DNA of 64,000 nt from Chrysomallon squamiferum. Its lineage: Eukaryota > Mollusca > Gastropoda > Neomphalida > Peltospiridae. Position numbers and translations under genes: made by a program. Of the stretch, positions 11,925 to 22,634 are shown one piece after another (within the stretch, counting starts at the first letter, position 1; each line of letters opens with the position of its first letter). The stretch covers positions 6,514,219-6,578,218 of the forward strand of contig CM022676.1 in assembly GCA_012295275.1 (NCBI GenBank), read 5' to 3'. The notes below the pieces were generated by a model. That model saw only the letters and a program-made list of their open reading frames with translations. It was not told where the DNA came from and did no database searches.

Positions 11925-12270
11925 TACTAAGGAATTTCATGAAATCACTAATATCTCTCGGAATTTCATGACGTTTGTGGGATCTCTAGAGAGTTCTTGA
12001 AATTTACTAATATCTCCAGGGATTTCATGAAGTTACTAGTAATCTCTCTGAATTTCGTGAAATTACTAATATCTCTCGGAATTACTAATATTTCTAGAGA
12101 TTTCATGAATTTACTAGTATCTCTAGGGATTTCATGAAGTTACTAGTAATCTCTCACAATTTCGTGAAATTACTAATATCTCTCGGTATTACTAATATTT
12201 CTAGAGATTTCATGAATTTACTAGTATCTCTAGGGATTTCATGAAATCAGTAATATCTCTGGGAAAGCTA
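11925..12270. repeat. Minisatellite (ATTTCATGAAATTACTAATATCTCT type)
   Basis: Degenerate units alternate TTTCATGAA(A/G)T, TTTCGTGAAATTACT and AATATCTCT(C/A)GG. A higher-order repeat of roughly 108 bp is visible between about 12020 and 12240, where two long copies are almost identical. Confidence 0.8.
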
Positions 12271-12394
12271 AATTTGATTCTTAAATCATGTCAAGCAGTT
12301 ACGAAAACAACAAAAATGATCTTGTACAGCGAGGAAATAAACTATAAGTTTTTCTCTTTCTTTCTTTTTTCTCATATTTCATTATTTATTCATT

Positions 12395-12397
12395 ATT

Positions 12398-12436
<39 letters not shown>

Positions 12437-12519
12437 TTATTTATTTGTTTGTTTAATTAATCAATCAATCAGTAAGTTATTTATTTATTTAATTTTAATT
12501 TTAGTTTTTTTTAGTATTG

Positions 12520-12555
<36 letters not shown>

Positions 12556-12560
12556 TTATT
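12395..12560. repeat. (TTTA)n and (TA)n tracts
   Basis: A tetranucleotide TTTA array runs at about 12398-12450, followed by degenerate T/A-rich DNA and a pure (TA)n tract at about 12521-12550. Confidence 0.9.
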
Positions 12561-12779
12561 TTATTTATGTATATATGTTAAGTCAGTGACTACATGTAAG
12601 TGGTGTTTGTTTGCGAAAATATTTACCATATGATTCATTTCGTACTTGATACTATATCTCGAGCAGTGGAGCGAGATAACATTAACACACACATACAATG
12701 TCAGAACAGCTCACAGTTATTTACACATTATCCTGTTTACATTACTTATGAAAAAGAAGAGAGCAACGTGAGAAATTTC

Positions 12780-13158
12780 AAATCTGAGAATAGGTGCTTT
12801 AGCTAGGGGAGGAGTTTCAAATCTGAGAATAGCTGCTTTAGCCAGGGGAGGAGTTTCAAATCTAAGAATAGGAGCTTTAGTCAGGGGAGGAGTTTCAAAT
12901 CTAAGAATAGGAGCTTTAGCTAGGGGAGGAATTTGAAATCTGAGAATAGGAGCTTTAGCTAGTGGAGGAATTTGAAATCTGAGAATAGGAGCTTTAGCTA
13001 GTGGAGGAATTTGAAATCTAAGAATAGGATCTTTAGCCAGACGAGGAATTTCAAATTCCTAAAATTAGGAGCTTTAGCCAGGGGAGGAATTTGAAATCTA
13101 AGAATAGGAGCTTTATCCAGTGGATGAATTTCAAATCTAAGAATAGGAGCTTTAGCCA
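12780..13158. repeat. 39-bp minisatellite, about 9-10 copies
   Basis: Each unit reads approximately AAATCTRAGAATAGGAGCTT followed by TAGCCAGGGGAGGAGTTTC. Copies differ by scattered substitutions, and one near 13055 has a short insertion. There is no coding frame shared by the units. Confidence 0.9.
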
Positions 13159-13740
13159 AACTGTCTTGATGGCCGAGTTCTAGCGTTCTCCGCCTATGGA
13201 ATGTGGGTGAATGGGTGAATTAATAATAGTATTAAGGTAATTTTAATAAAATCTATTTAGGACGTCTAAGTATAGTACATGACGTCAGCAGCATTATTGT
13301 CAGCCTCACGACATCAATACGTTGAGTACGTCACAGCTGGCGTGCTGTGCTTGAGAATCTCAGTAGAATCAGTCGATAGGTTTATGGTTTCTTTTGTGGT
13401 TAAAAATTCGAACATTAACCTAACTAAAAGTGAACGAAAGTTTGTTTCTGAAGTCCAGAAACGGTACGGAACGATTGGAAGAATACGCGATTATTTATCG
13501 ATTAATTTGTTATCTCGATTCCCCTACGATTCATCGAACGAAAGAAGCAGAATTACGATTTTTTGTTGTTGTTTTTTTTTTTTTTTCAGTACGAAAAGAA
13601 CGAGTTATTATTTCTCTAGATTTCAGTATTATTCAAAGAACTGGGTAACAGATGGTTGTTGCTTGCCCTTCATCTTTCAGTGTTGACTAGAAATAAATGA
13701 ATAAATGTCGGATAATCTGCAATTAAATTTCAATATAGTT
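13159..13740. other. Unassigned spacer
   Basis: This is unique sequence with a 135-codon open frame at 13279-13686 that resembles no family I know and contains a T-run; I do not call it a gene. A word like a tRNA-Leu or tRNA-Ser 5' end (GATGGCCGAG, about 13170) has no matching acceptor or B box. TGACGTCA occurs at 13280. Confidence 0.4.
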
Positions 13741-13744
13741 CAAC

Positions 13745-14340
13745 TGTGTCAAAGGATATACATCTATTTAGTTATCGGTAAATGCAAATGAAAGACAAAC
13801 TATCGATTAAATGTCGTTTACCATTATAAATAAATTTCAACAAATGCAAATGAACGATGAATTATCGATTATTTATTGGTTTAGTATAAGATTAAATTTC
13901 AGTAAATAAAACTGAACAATGAACAGTAGATAATTTATTCTTGATTATATTTTAGTAAATGCCAGTGAACGTTGAATTATCGATTATTTATTTAGTGGAA
14001 ACTGAATGATTAAATTTCAACAAATGCAAATGAACGATGAATTATCGATTATTTATTGATTGTTATCTAATTAAAAATCACTAAAAGTAATTGAAGTAAT
14101 TTGTTCATGGTTATATTTTAATAAATGCCAATGAACGGTGAATTAAGAATTATATTTTAGTAAATCTAAATATATAATGAATTATCGATTATTTTTATCT
14201 GTTATTCTGATTAAATTTCAATATAGGTCCATGGACGAAGAAACGGACGAATATTTATCATTTATTAATTGAATACGTTTCAGTGAATGTAAATAAGTTA
14301 TCTTTTTATTTATTAAATTTCAACGATGAATTATCGATTA
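13745..14340. repeat. Degenerate ~70-bp repeat array with ATGCAAAT and ATCGATTA words
   Basis: Units are of the form AAATGCAAATGAACGATGAA, then TTATCGATTATTTATTG, with TTAAATTTCA between them. The word ATGCAAAT occurs near 13782, 13844 and 14023, and TATCGATTA occurs repeatedly. Decay increases to the right. Confidence 0.7.
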
Positions 14341-14641
14341 TTAATTATGACATCACAAGTTGTTTTTTCAATTATGACGTCACAACTATGTTTCGTTTAT
14401 GACAATCACAAATGATTTTGAATTAAGGCATCATAAATATTTTTCAACTATGGCATCACAAGTGTATTTCTAGTTACAAGATCACGGATGTTTTTCAATT
14501 ATGACGTCACAACTACGTTTCGTTTATGACAATCACAAATGATTTTGAATTAAGGCATCATAAATATTTTTCAACTATGACATCACAAGTGTATTTTCAG
14601 TTACAAGATCACGGATGTTTTTCAATTATGACATCACAAAT
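14341..14641. repeat. Tandem ~125-bp duplication carrying TGACGTCA sites
   Basis: The block beginning TTTTTCAATTATGACGTCAC and continuing ACTA(T/C)GTTTCGTTTATGAC, AATCACAAATGATTTTGAAT, TAAGGCATCATAAATA is present twice (about 14366-14490 and 14491-14615), with a partial third start. Each full copy has one TGACGTCA palindrome plus near-matches (TGACATCA, TGGCATCA). Confidence 0.85.
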
Positions 14642-15132
14642 GTTTATCTAATATGACGTACTTTTTACTTTTCTTTTCTTTTTTTTTTTTTTTTTTTTTT
14701 TTTCATTTTTATTATCCAGATGTTGGAATCCAATTTAATAGCTGCGTGCTGATATTAACTAAATATTATTTCTCACTTTGTCAATGTAAAGTTATCAGCT
14801 GAGAATTTTTTTTCAAGATAGCAATGTCAATGACACTAACCAGTGAGCAAAACAGTGAGATACCCACGTGAGAATGCTTTAACTGAGAGATATAAGCGTT
14901 AACAGGAGTTGTCCGGTGTGATTTGACCTTTCGTTTTATGATACTATCGATTAAAATATTGAAATGAAGCTGCAGCAGACTTTATTTTAATTATTCCTGT
15001 TATTTATTAATATTGATAACTTTTGTTATAGTAGTTATCATTGTTGTTCTTGGTATTAATGTTTTTGTTATCGTCATTTTGATTTTATTATTATTATTAT
15101 TATTGTTGTTGTTGTTATTATTATTGTTGTTG

Positions 15133-15179
<47 letters not shown>

Positions 15180-16440
15180 AATGTTCTGAGGACATATACA
15201 TTTTTCAGATGATTAATTTATTTATTGATAAAATTAAAATGCTTTCTTTTATTTTTTTTTTTTCATTTCTTCCTCTTGTTTTGCTTTTTGGTCTAAAATA
15301 TTAAATAGTCAAACTGAAATAATGTAAACACTTAATAATATTGAAAAGAACATCAACACACATTAACATCACGCGATAACGCGAAGAAGGAAGGCGTGGA
15401 TTATGACTATAAGTCTTATTCTTATTCAGCAATGGCTTCTTAATACTCAAGTTGACTACCTATTGTACCAGCTTTGTAATATAAAATATTTCCAACGAAT
15501 CAGTTAATACAGTTTTAATGCGTATGTATGGTGATCAAAAGAAGACATATGGAAGCAGAGAAACGTGGAACGACTTCTAATATTTTTAAAAAAAAAAAAA
15601 AAAGAACCCTTCAGAGGTAACAGTGCATTAAATTATTGCAGAGTTAGTGTCCAGTCGAATCCTTAGCACGATTTGCCTGTTTTTGGCTCTGGTCAAACTC
15701 TGAAGGCGTGTTTTCTTTACCTTATTTCTGAACGTCTTTCGACATCTGCTTCCATATTAAAAACAACAAAAGACGTGCTCGTGCGTTTCTGTACTACGAT
15801 CGCAAACATGTTTCCATACAACATAAACAACTGTTTTCTAAAAAAAAAAAAAAAAAAAAAAGAGTCAATATGTCGATTTTTCTATTTGTTTTGAAATCAT
15901 TTTATCGCCAGACATTTCGAGTGAATAATTCATCAGCAACAATGGCCTTAACATTTCGTCTCGTTTGAAGTACAGATGTTGTTGTTTTTTTAATTCGTTC
16001 TTTTTTTATTCATGCCTACGAACTTGGTTGTGTGCTTGTATAGAGACATACATACATAGGTACGTACAAACATGCATATTTACCTAAATACGAACAAACA
16101 TGCATACAGACATAAATTCATATAACCCTTTCTACCATCTTGATATATCTACTAAATTTAAAATGGTATGATGTTATGTTTAGTAAATACTTTTTTTAAA
16201 TAGTTTTTTTAAAATGTAATACATTACAATGGCCAATTTTAAGTTAACTCGAATCCCTACTGATAAAATTAGAAAATGATTAATTTTATTTTAAGTAATA
16301 AAAGAATTTCCTGTGCCAGTGCGTTCTTTGATTCATAAATACATACATGTATATACTTACATGTAAACATCCTAATGCATACATACATGCATACATAAAT
16401 ACACACATTCATATATATATATATATATATATACATACGG
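14642..16440. other. Gene-free AT-rich interval
   Basis: T-runs occur near 14675-14703 and 15253-15262, a (TTA/TTG)n array at about 15088-15178, poly-A at 15588-15603 and 15840-15860, and ATAC-type tracts at 16043-16120 and 16340-16435. I find no exon. The stretch around 15606-15720 has a B-box-like CAGTCGAATCC, but no confident SINE head. Confidence 0.55.
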
Positions 16441-16441
16441 G

Positions 16442-16520
16442 GTACGGAAAAATTGGCACCGGGAAAAAAATGGCACCCGGAAAAAATGGCAGTGTGTAGA
16501 TTTTGATTTAATGGCACCTT
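16442..16520. repeat. Short tandem repeat of a GGCACC(G)GG-AAAAAATG unit
   Basis: Three close units of about 18-19 bp read roughly GGCACCGGGAAAAAAAT, GGCACCCGGAAAAAAT, GGCAGTGTG, with a further GGCACC at about 16512. Origin unknown. Confidence 0.6.
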
Positions 16521-16920
16521 TCTTTCTTTCTTTTTTATATAGTTGATATCATTCTGTCAGTTCAAACATACATGATAAAAAAATAAATTAAAAAATTAAA
16601 AAATTAAAAAATTAAAAATACTTTTGAAACTACTGTTTTTTCATGCAATATTGTTACATACATGTATATTAATATATAGCATCACTCAGTCACTTGGTTT
16701 TGCTTAACAAAGTACAGTATTACAGTAGAGTTTAATATTACACATATACACACACACATACATATATATACTTACACACACGCACACATACATATATATA
16801 TATATATGTATGTTTGTGTGTGTAATAATATATATATATATATACACGCACACATATGTATACACACATTCATACATACATATATGTATACTTACACGCG
16901 TACATAGATGCACTAGTACG

Positions 16921-17053
16921 TCCATACAGACACGTTCATACAGATGTACCTAATGTAAATACGCATACCACAGTTAAAATATCCTCCAGAATGATATCAT
17001 TATGTCAGTTCAAACATAGCATAAGATATATGTATGTGTATGCATATATATAT

Positions 17054-17094
<41 letters not shown>

Positions 17095-17101
17095 TACACA
17101 T

Positions 17102-17140
<39 letters not shown>

Positions 17141-17182
17141 TATATATATCTTGTGTGTGTACATGTGTGTATGCATATACAT

Positions 17183-17215
<33 letters not shown>

Positions 17216-17352
17216 CGCATACACATACACAAGAATATATATATATATATATCTTATGCTATGTTTGAACTGACATAATGATATCATTCTGAAGGATATT
17301 TTAACTGTGGTATGCGTATTAACATTAGGTACATCTGTATAAACGTGTCTGT
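16921..17352. repeat. Long inverted repeat with ~110-bp arms around an AT/ATAC core
   Basis: The left arm (16921-17030) and the reverse complement of the right arm (17250-17352) agree at all but a few positions, for example ACAGATGTACCTAATG, ATACGCATACCACAGTT and TGTCAGTTCAAACATAGC. The ~220-bp centre is (TA)n and ATAC repeats. A piece of the arm (GATATCATTCTGTCAGTTCA) recurs near 16547-16572. The structure can fold into a long hairpin. It may be a foldback or MITE-type element, but I see no target-site duplication. Confidence 0.75.
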
Positions 17353-17520
17353 ATGTATGAATGTACTTATTCATGCATAGATACATAGATACATACATAA
17401 ATACATACGTGCATGCATACATACATAAATACATACAGGCATACATTCATAAATACATACAGACAGACATGCAAACATAAACACATACATACATACACAC
17501 ACACACAAATAAGGTTGTCT

Positions 17521-17663
17521 CAATAGTCTATTCGTATCGGGGGTGTGATCTGCAGTGAGGTTGAATGGGGTGTCATACGTCAGTGGCTTTTGACGAGGTT
17601 TGTAAGGTGAGATCATGATTGGACTTTGTCCTCCTGCGCCAGTGCGTTCCCGAGTATTGTCTG
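17521..17663 (+). mobile_element. SINE-like element, copy 2
   Basis: It aligns with the minus-strand copy at 18255-18392 through AATGGGGTGTCATAC, GTCAGTGGC, TTTGACGAGGTTTGT and the tail ACTTTGTCCTCCTGCGCCAG. The tail is shared with the fragment at 421-480. Relative to the other copy it lacks the ~10 bp containing the B-box-like word. Confidence 0.6.
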
Positions 17664-18254
17664 TGTGCAGAGTCTAATCAGACGTTCTTAGATAACTGAA
17701 CACCCGTTCACAAATATAAACACCACATACGTTCACATATAAACCAGACACACATACTTCTAAGCACATACACAAAAGCACACACACACACTCACACATA
17801 TATATATATACATAAACATTCATTTATACATATATTCATATATATATATATATATGTTTGATCGATATTACAAAGCTACGCAATAATGAAATAATAACAG
17901 TTAATTTAATTTTGCTTTTGGATGAATACACCAGCCTGTATATCACACTATGCCCCTGAATACACCGAGTAGAAAAGAAAATATTTGTATTAACTCGCTT
18001 CGTGACACAAGATCTTATGTGGATCGATCTCTCTCGATCTCTCTCTCTAGATATATATATATATATACATACATATATATGTATATACATTTATTTATTC
18101 TGCAGCAGTCACTGTATGCATGGTAAGGTAAGATGACTAGACAACTTTTTATATTTTCATTGAGCTTGGTGGGATGAACTGGTTTTGCGCGATGCATGAC
18201 TTGCTATTTATATCCATATTGTTCAAAGTTATTCGCTCGTCTCAACATTCAAGC

Positions 18255-18392
18255 CTCACTGCATTTGCACCGTGGGACAAAGTAAAAAATCACGACCTGA
18301 CAAATCCCGTCAGATGCCGCTGACGAGACTCGAATGTATGACACCCATTCCGACTTCTATACCGCCCAACTACGAGGACGATCTTTTTTATA
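18255..18392 (-). mobile_element. tRNA-derived SINE-like element, copy 3
   Basis: On the minus strand it begins GATCGTCCTCGTAGTTGGGC, resembling a tRNA 5' half with an A box (TAGTTGGGCGG), and continues to CATTCGAGTCTC, close to a pol III B box (GGTTCGANTCC) at the expected distance. After that comes GTCAGCGGCATCTGACGGGA and a body shared with copy 2. The tRNA-like head plus a shared body is the normal build of a tRNA-derived SINE. Confidence 0.65.
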
Positions 18393-18580
18393 TATATATA
18401 TATATATAAAAGTATATAAAATAATAATGATAATAAAAAAGTATATGTGTATTGTGCAGTGAAGCAGGATGTTCCGTGAACCGTGACGTTTGTTTGTTAT
18501 TAGTCGTGTTTGCGTACATTTATATTCGGGAGTAAACCTGAGGTGCCTGGTATGTATTTAGGAATTAATATTTTCGTGTC

Positions 18581-18620
<40 letters not shown>

Positions 18621-19140
18621 CTTTGTGTGTGTGTGTTTGTTTGTCTTAGTATGTATGTATGTATGTATATTTGTATGTGGGCATATATATGTGTGTTTGT
18701 GTATGTATGTATGTGTGCGTGTCTGTCTTAGTTTATAGGTATGTATGTGTGTGTATATACATATACATATATGTATGTGTGTGTGTGTATATATGTCTAT
18801 ATATAAATGTATATGTATATATATATGTATGTATGTATATGTATACATATGCATATATGCTTCTGCGTGACTATATATGCAAGTAGTGTGCATGTATGTA
18901 TACATATGCATATATACATCTAAGTATATAAAATGCATGTATGTGTGCATATATGTATATATGCATTATACATCTAAGTATATATATGTATTTATGTGTG
19001 CATATATGTTTGTATACATATATGCATCTAAGTATCTATGTACGCATGTATTTTATCATGTATGTAAATATGTATATATGCATCTAAGTATATATATATA
19101 TATATATGTATGTATGTAATAATGTATGAGTCATATATGC
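18393..19140. repeat. TA and TGTATG-type microsatellites
   Basis: (TA)n tracts lie at about 18389-18409 and 18583-18617, followed by long TGTA/TATG/CATA mixtures to about 19125. A ~55-bp unit (ATATATGCATCTAAGTATATA) is repeated about four times between 18906 and 19100. Open frames here (MYVYLYV type) are repeat translations. Confidence 0.85.
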
Positions 19141-19353
19141 ATCTGACGATGTATTAACGCGTTTATATTACTGTAACAGGCTCAGTTTAATTCAAAAGCG
19201 TTCGTCACGTTACATGGAGAATAACAACACACACTGATTCAATCTACACTGAACAAAACCTGGCCGACTTTGAATACGTTAATAAAGACAACTTTAGCCT
19301 TCTTATTCAGGCGTCGATTTCAGGTCATGGCAATACTGCTTTAAAAATACAGA

Positions 19354-19425
19354 CCAATGAGAAAGTGCGTCGGATCACGTGATGACCTATAAATGGAATA
19401 GGAGACTGTTTTTCCGTAATGAAGT
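19354..19425 (+). promoter_or_regulatory. Promoter-like CCAAT / E-box / TATA arrangement
   Basis: CCAAT at 19354-19358, the palindrome ATCACGTGAT at 19374-19383 and TATAAA at 19388-19393 lie in the order and spacing of a class II core promoter, predicting a start near 19420. The nearest plus-strand coding exon is the 7TM gene at 22635, whose exon has its own splice acceptor. A promoter for that gene is possible but not shown. Confidence 0.4.
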
Positions 19426-19699
19426 CTTTTCTGTGCCGTCTTTGTAAAATTATGATGTAAATTAGAATAATGACTAAATTATGTCAGAATGAATTATGAT
19501 TATGCAAATAGGATTAATGATGACATAAATAAATTGCATGCACAAATCTTTTGTAAATAGTAATGGTGACCTCAGTAATATTATGTAGATGATTATATAA
19601 GTAAATTATGAGCGTGAACATCGTCTCTACGGGAGATAAAATTTATTAAATAAAAATGGTGACTCCGGAAATTAATTATGTAGTTAAGAATCGTGACTA

Positions 19700-20210
19700 C
19701 GGAAATTAATTTAGTAAATCCGGAAACACCAGAAAACTGGAAGTATTTTTCCCGACGCTATTTTCATAGTTAGCGCGCGCGCGCGCGCGTTGTTCTCACC
19801 AGACCGGAACTACTCTTTCAAGCCGCGTGGCGTTCATTCACTCGCCGCATTGTTAACGTGTCGAGTCGCCTCAGTTGTGTTTTTATCGTCGATTTTCTTT
19901 ATGTTTTTAATTTTAAAATGTTCATGCCTAATTATTCATGTATTTAGACCCCTTGGTACCAGAAATCCGGAATGCCTCAGGCCCCAAGGAGCACCAGATA
20001 ATTGGTCCGGTACCGGTATTTCTATGATCATTATATATAATGCCGAGGAGAGTGGAAAATTCTTGTTCTCCGATGGGGGAATGGGATAGATGTTGCATGG
20101 TTGATGTGGGGCCGTTATTAGATTTTAGGGCCCCGGAACAAAGTAACCTACTGGACCTCTCCTCCCACCTCTCACAGGCGCTGTAAATACTTTGCTTAAT
20201 TATTATTAAT
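19700..20210. other. GC-richer, CpG-containing island, origin unknown
   Basis: A (GC)n run at about 19773-19789 is followed by CpG-containing unique DNA to about 19890. A patch at 19945-20160 has palindromic words (GGTACC, TCCGGA, GGTACCGG) and GGCCC-containing segments, unlike the surrounding AT-rich sequence. A 99-codon frame at 19790-20089 matches nothing I recognise. It could be a decayed transposon end or a 5' exon. Confidence 0.35.
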
Positions 20211-20774
20211 CTACACAATATTATTATCTCAAACGTAGCGATACAAAAAAAAAAATGGATACGAAAAGAAAAATTTCGCCTTAATAGTCCATTTCTTTGA
20301 CGTGGTAACCGGGTTTGTGTGTCTTAGCGACCCAATGATCTGTGCCAGCTGGAGTTTGTACTTGTGTTAGGAAGTGGTCAATGGTAGAGACTAGACAGAT
20401 GTAGACTAAGGGTGAGGTAACTCTAACAAACAAAAATATCGACTGCTGAAGTTAGAATTGCTGGGTCGCACAGTGCATTACAATAGACCATACATATTAT
20501 GCATCAATAGATTATTAATACGTATCAAAAGAAATATAAACTTGAAATTAACGGGGTTTTTTTTCTGGTAAATATTTCAATATCCAACAGATGCTTACGT
20601 GATAAATTATTACTACCTGTTGTTTATTTAATTAGATTGATTTTTTTTTTTTTGGCTTTACGTTAGCTTGTAAATATAAGAGGAAAATCGAATTTGTGAA
20701 ACACATCGTGTAATTTTTATTTGGAGGTGAGTACATGAACTTGTTTTATATATATATGTATGTATGCATATATG

Positions 20775-20815
<41 letters not shown>

Positions 20816-21654
20816 CTGGACATTAATATGCATATATACATATATTATATATTTGTATGTACATATCTATCTGTGTGTGTATATTATATCAATATGTATT
20901 TTTGTATGTACGTATATACGTAAGTATGGAATAGATAGATAAATGTATGGGTGGGATGGCAAATGGACTGATGGATAATATTATTTGAATTTCACGTCAT
21001 TTCATTGTAACTTCTACCAATATTACTATTACTTCCACGATTTCTATTTGTGTACATGTATATTTGCGTGCCTGTATATAAAGAATATTTCCCCGTATGA
21101 CGTACTACCAAAAAAAAATAAATAAATAAATAAATAAATAAAAAAATTTAAAAAATTCTTAAAGAGCAACAATGAAGACTAATATTCTTTTTAACCGTAT
21201 CGAAGGAAATGATATTTTTATTACTCTATATTCGATTTATCTTTTTACGAATTATCGCTTTGTTGTTGTAGAACAATGACCCCGAGTGAAAAAGAGGCTG
21301 GACTCAGTCCGAATATATACACATGGACTTTTCATTGTTTTATATAGGCGTACAACCAGTTCTTCCGAAAACATTTCTTTTCTTGTTCTCGTTATTGTTG
21401 TTGATGTTGAATATACGATAATTTCGATACACGATATTTTATTTGTCCGCATGACGATACTTAATCGATTAGAAAGAAGACAGAATAAAGCTTTAGCAAT
21501 ACTTCTTAATCGGTTTGATCTGAAACATAAAACAGCTGTTCGTTTCGCGTATCTATTTTTGTTATAAAGATGTGAAAGAGGATAACCTAGATGACGAACA
21601 GCTTTGTACACATTGTCATAGTTATGTATTGATCGAATTTACAGAGACGGTAAA

Positions 21655-21703
<49 letters not shown>

Positions 21704-22216
21704 TCTAGTGATGACGTATTAGTGTTTGATTATATTCTTTGGCTTCCTCGATTGCCCATAAATCTTTACAATCCAAGTGGGCCGATCGTTTGAGGATTAT
21801 TTTATCAACTTTGACGAAAGAAAAGATTACGTACATATCGACATTCCAGGCAGTTACCGTTTAGTAATTTGTGCGTTGTTAAAGAAAAACGGTGCGAGGA
21901 AAAAAAAAAAAATTCGGGATTCGGTTGTTTCTCGTTGTTTCTCGCAAAAAACAATGCCAGTTCCAGCGATGATTGCTTGGTGCTGAAATTCTGTGACGTC
22001 ACTTCCTGTTACTTAAAACTTTGTTATCTTGATGATGATTGTTTTTTTTTTTTTTTTTTTTTGTTTTTTTTTTTTCGGTGCAGGCCAAAATAAGATGATT
22101 GCGAATAATAGTAATAAAAAGGAATGTGGTACATAGGTACGAAGCAATAGTCAAATAGGGTTCTTCATGATTGTTGCATTTTAAATTTGACGAAGTATGG
22201 AAATAGAATTTTTGAC

Positions 22217-22288
<72 letters not shown>

Positions 22289-22560
22289 TGTGTTTTTATA
22301 ATTCTGTCATATCATATACTATTCTCAGAGATGAAGACTCTCATTCTCCGTTTTTCTTCTCGATTTTCTTAACTGCCTATCTGTTACATCTATTAATTTT
22401 TCATACATTCTATTTTTCTCTCTGTCTCATTTCTTTATTTTCTTTCCTCCTCAAGATCGTCTTATTCCTCCCTCTTTCTTTCTCTCTCTATATTTATATC
22501 AAAAGGATAGTGTTGTTTTTTTAATTCTCATTTTAAAATTCTTTTCCTAATTTTATTTCC
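20211..22560. other. Gene-free interval before the third 7TM gene
   Basis: It contains a T-run near 20641-20653, (GT)n near 20781-20814, (AAAT)n at 21116-21142, (TA)n at 21659-21697, poly-T at 22038-22075 and (GT)n-(TA)n at 22220-22282. TGACGTCA lies at 21994. I find no supported exon. Confidence 0.55.
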
Positions 22561-22634
22561 AGAACTTTCCATAATTGTTGTCGAAAACCTCTAGCAGAAA
22601 AAAAAAAAAAAAAAGAAAAAAAAAAAAAAAGAAA
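22561..22634 (+). other. Probable 5' UTR part of the third 7TM gene
   Basis: A good splice acceptor (CTAATTTTATTTCCAG, AG at 22561-22562) sits about 73 bp before the ATG, suggesting that the coding exon is preceded by a spliced 5' leader. The rest of the leader is an A/G-rich run that would encode poly-Lys if the upstream ATG at 22575 were used. Confidence 0.45.

Noticed and set aside
13279-13686. 135-codon open frame
   Set aside because: No recognisable domain, a T-run inside, no splice or family context.
19790-20089. 99-codon open frame in the GC-richer patch
   Set aside because: No family resemblance, and the composition shifts midway. Kept only as part of the unexplained island.
22575-22634. 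Upstream ATG extension of 7TM gene C
   Set aside because: It would add a Lys/Arg run encoded by an A/G tract before TM1. The ATG at 22635 matches the start position of the other family members.
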